From: Bidens hawaiensis
Lineage: Eukaryota; Streptophyta; Magnoliopsida; Asterales; Asteraceae
Reading direction: 5' to 3'
Assembly (NCBI GenBank): GCA_021521415.1
Contig: JAIQDT010001743.1
Location: 248,001 to 312,000, forward strand
Length of the DNA: 64,000 nt
The notes under the pieces: model-generated
Seen by the model: the letters and a program-made list of their open reading frames with translations, nothing else
What the model was told of the DNA's origin: nothing
Databases searched by the model: none
Shown here: positions 63,001-64,000 of the stretch, piece by piece
Position numbering within the stretch: position 1 is the first letter of the stretch
Layout: every line of letters starts with the position of its first letter
Made by a program: the position numbers and the translations under genes

Positions 63001-63578
63001 GGAAAATTGGTTTTTATTGGTCCCAACTATCGTATTTTGGTCATTGCCGGTACTAACGAACAAATTGGCTGCTGACGGTCCCAACTATTAACGTATTTGT
63101 TCCTAACGGTCCGCGACTAACAGAATTCTAACGTCGTTAGTTTCAGGTTGCTGGAAAAACGTTTATGGCCGGAAAACACACATTTTTTCCCGAAAACTCA
63201 ACATTTTTGTCCCAAACATCATGGTAACTTTGTATCGTACATTTAGGAACTTTTTTCTAGTAAAAGCCCCAATTATTGAGGTCGTCGGAACCTTAGAACC
63301 ATCGTCGAAATTGGTTGATGGTGCTTAAGTGATGGTGGTTGGTTGGCGATGATTCAATTGGTGGTGGTAGCGGTGTTCAGGTGGTGTTTTCCGGCAAAAA
63401 AATTGACTTTCCCGGACAAATTTTTCCGGCGACCTGAAACTAACGGCGTTTGGATTATGTTAGCCGCGGACCGTTAGGAACATATACATTAAAGTTGGGA
63501 CCATTAGTGACCAGTTCATTAGTTGGGACCGACAATGACCAAAAGACAATAGTTGGGACCAATAAAAACCAATTTTCC
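63001..63578. mobile_element. Mutator-like MITE
   Basis: 578 bp with a perfect 9-bp duplication TAGTATTTA (62992-63000, 63579-63587), typical of Mutator-like elements. Terminal inverted repeats of about 150 bp begin GGAAAATTGGTTTTTATTGG on both ends. Inside them are matching TGGTCCCAACTA and GTTCCTAACGGTCCGCG segments. There is no ORF. The middle has TTTTTCCGGC/GCCGGAAAA words. Confidence 0.92.
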
Positions 63579-63587
63579 TAGTATTTA

Positions 63588-64000
63588 AAGCTAGAACTCG
63601 CTAATTAACACTGACTTTTAGTATGTATATCAGGTAATTTGTAGGTCCTTCTAGATGGCATTGTGGGCTAGGCGGCGTTTGAATGGGCTACTTACCTGAC
63701 ACTGACATTTATGTTATTGTTTATGGATAAATTATGTTTCTTTTAAAGATCTCTTATCCATTTAGATTTGGACAAGTATTGTAATAACATGTTACACATG
63801 TAAACCTGATCGTAGGGATACCCTGAGTTCGGGTGTTAATCGAAAGAGAAACCCAAAATGATAAAGTTGTGGGAAACAAAAACGAATTTATTTATTTAGT
63901 TTAATAAGAGAGGAAAAGAAAAAAACTTATATGTGTTTTTTTTAACGGTGACTTTCGCAGTTAAGATATATCACACTTCTTGGTCAAACAGGAAGAGAAG
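63588..64000. other. intergenic, nothing recognised
   Basis: AT-rich sequence to the right edge without ORF or recognised repeat. Confidence 0.55.

Noticed and set aside
1..64000. A host gene between elements
   Set aside because: All long ORFs map to mobile elements, and the remaining gaps hold only short unsupported ORFs. A gene with small exons could still escape reading by eye; RNA-seq or BLASTX would decide.

Overview
The window is plant nuclear DNA, most likely from a dicot and probably Asteraceae. It is almost entirely retrotransposon sequence: long AT-rich spacers, Copia and Gypsy polyproteins, LTRs whose primer-binding sites match initiator tRNA-Met, and Copia elements with an extra ORF after pol of a kind I associate with Asteraceae genomes (recalled, not searched). 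I found no convincing host gene, tRNA or rRNA gene, or CRISPR array.

Layout. 1-346: minus-strand Gypsy gag fragment. 347-4692: minus-strand LTR, polypurine tract and a broken extra ORF of one element. 4693-6560: remnants of another Copia family (extra-ORF fragment, primer site, LTR piece). 6560-7615: GAACA-rich repeats and a possible MITE. 8462-30095: an old, decayed Copia ('outer Copia', target-site duplication GAGTT) split by a young 14.1-kb Copia ('Copia A', 9665-23754, duplication ATTTT) with an intact pol. 30438-30949: a fold-back MITE between TA repeats. 31731-35235: a Gypsy element with most of its middle deleted (duplication GAACT). 36339-45430: a minus-strand Tat-type Gypsy (duplication TATAC) with two RNase H domains and no RT catalytic core. 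45895-47978: a hAT-like element holding a second fold-back structure. 48056-60305: a decayed Copia ('Copia B', duplication CTCTT) of the same general type as A. 60363-62573: a Gypsy solo LTR (duplication TTTCT). 63001-63578: a Mutator-like MITE with a 9-bp duplication. All ends were located by eye from TG...CA termini or inverted repeats plus matching flanking duplications.

The most interesting signal is a shared layout in Copia A and B. Each has its own short word (A: TTCGCTA/TTCGTTA; B: GCGAAGTTA), in both orientations, often as perfect 9-12 bp dyads. The words sit in the same three compartments: upstream of the LTR TATA box, in the leader before gag, and in the spacer between pol and the extra ORF. 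In that spacer both elements have a second TATA box just after word dyads, so the extra ORF may have its own promoter carrying the same sites as the LTR. Just after pol both also share a noncoding element containing GAATTATGTCGG-like sequence and two hairpins with CTTG loops and compensatory stem changes. Dyads before a TATA box also occur in the truncated Gypsy LTR, so part of the pattern is not limited to elements with an extra ORF.

How the parts work together is inference. Gag and pol would drive ordinary retrotransposition; the extra ORF might encode a factor acting at the element-specific words, by analogy with the VANC anti-silencing proteins of Arabidopsis VANDAL transposons. No sequence here proves that.
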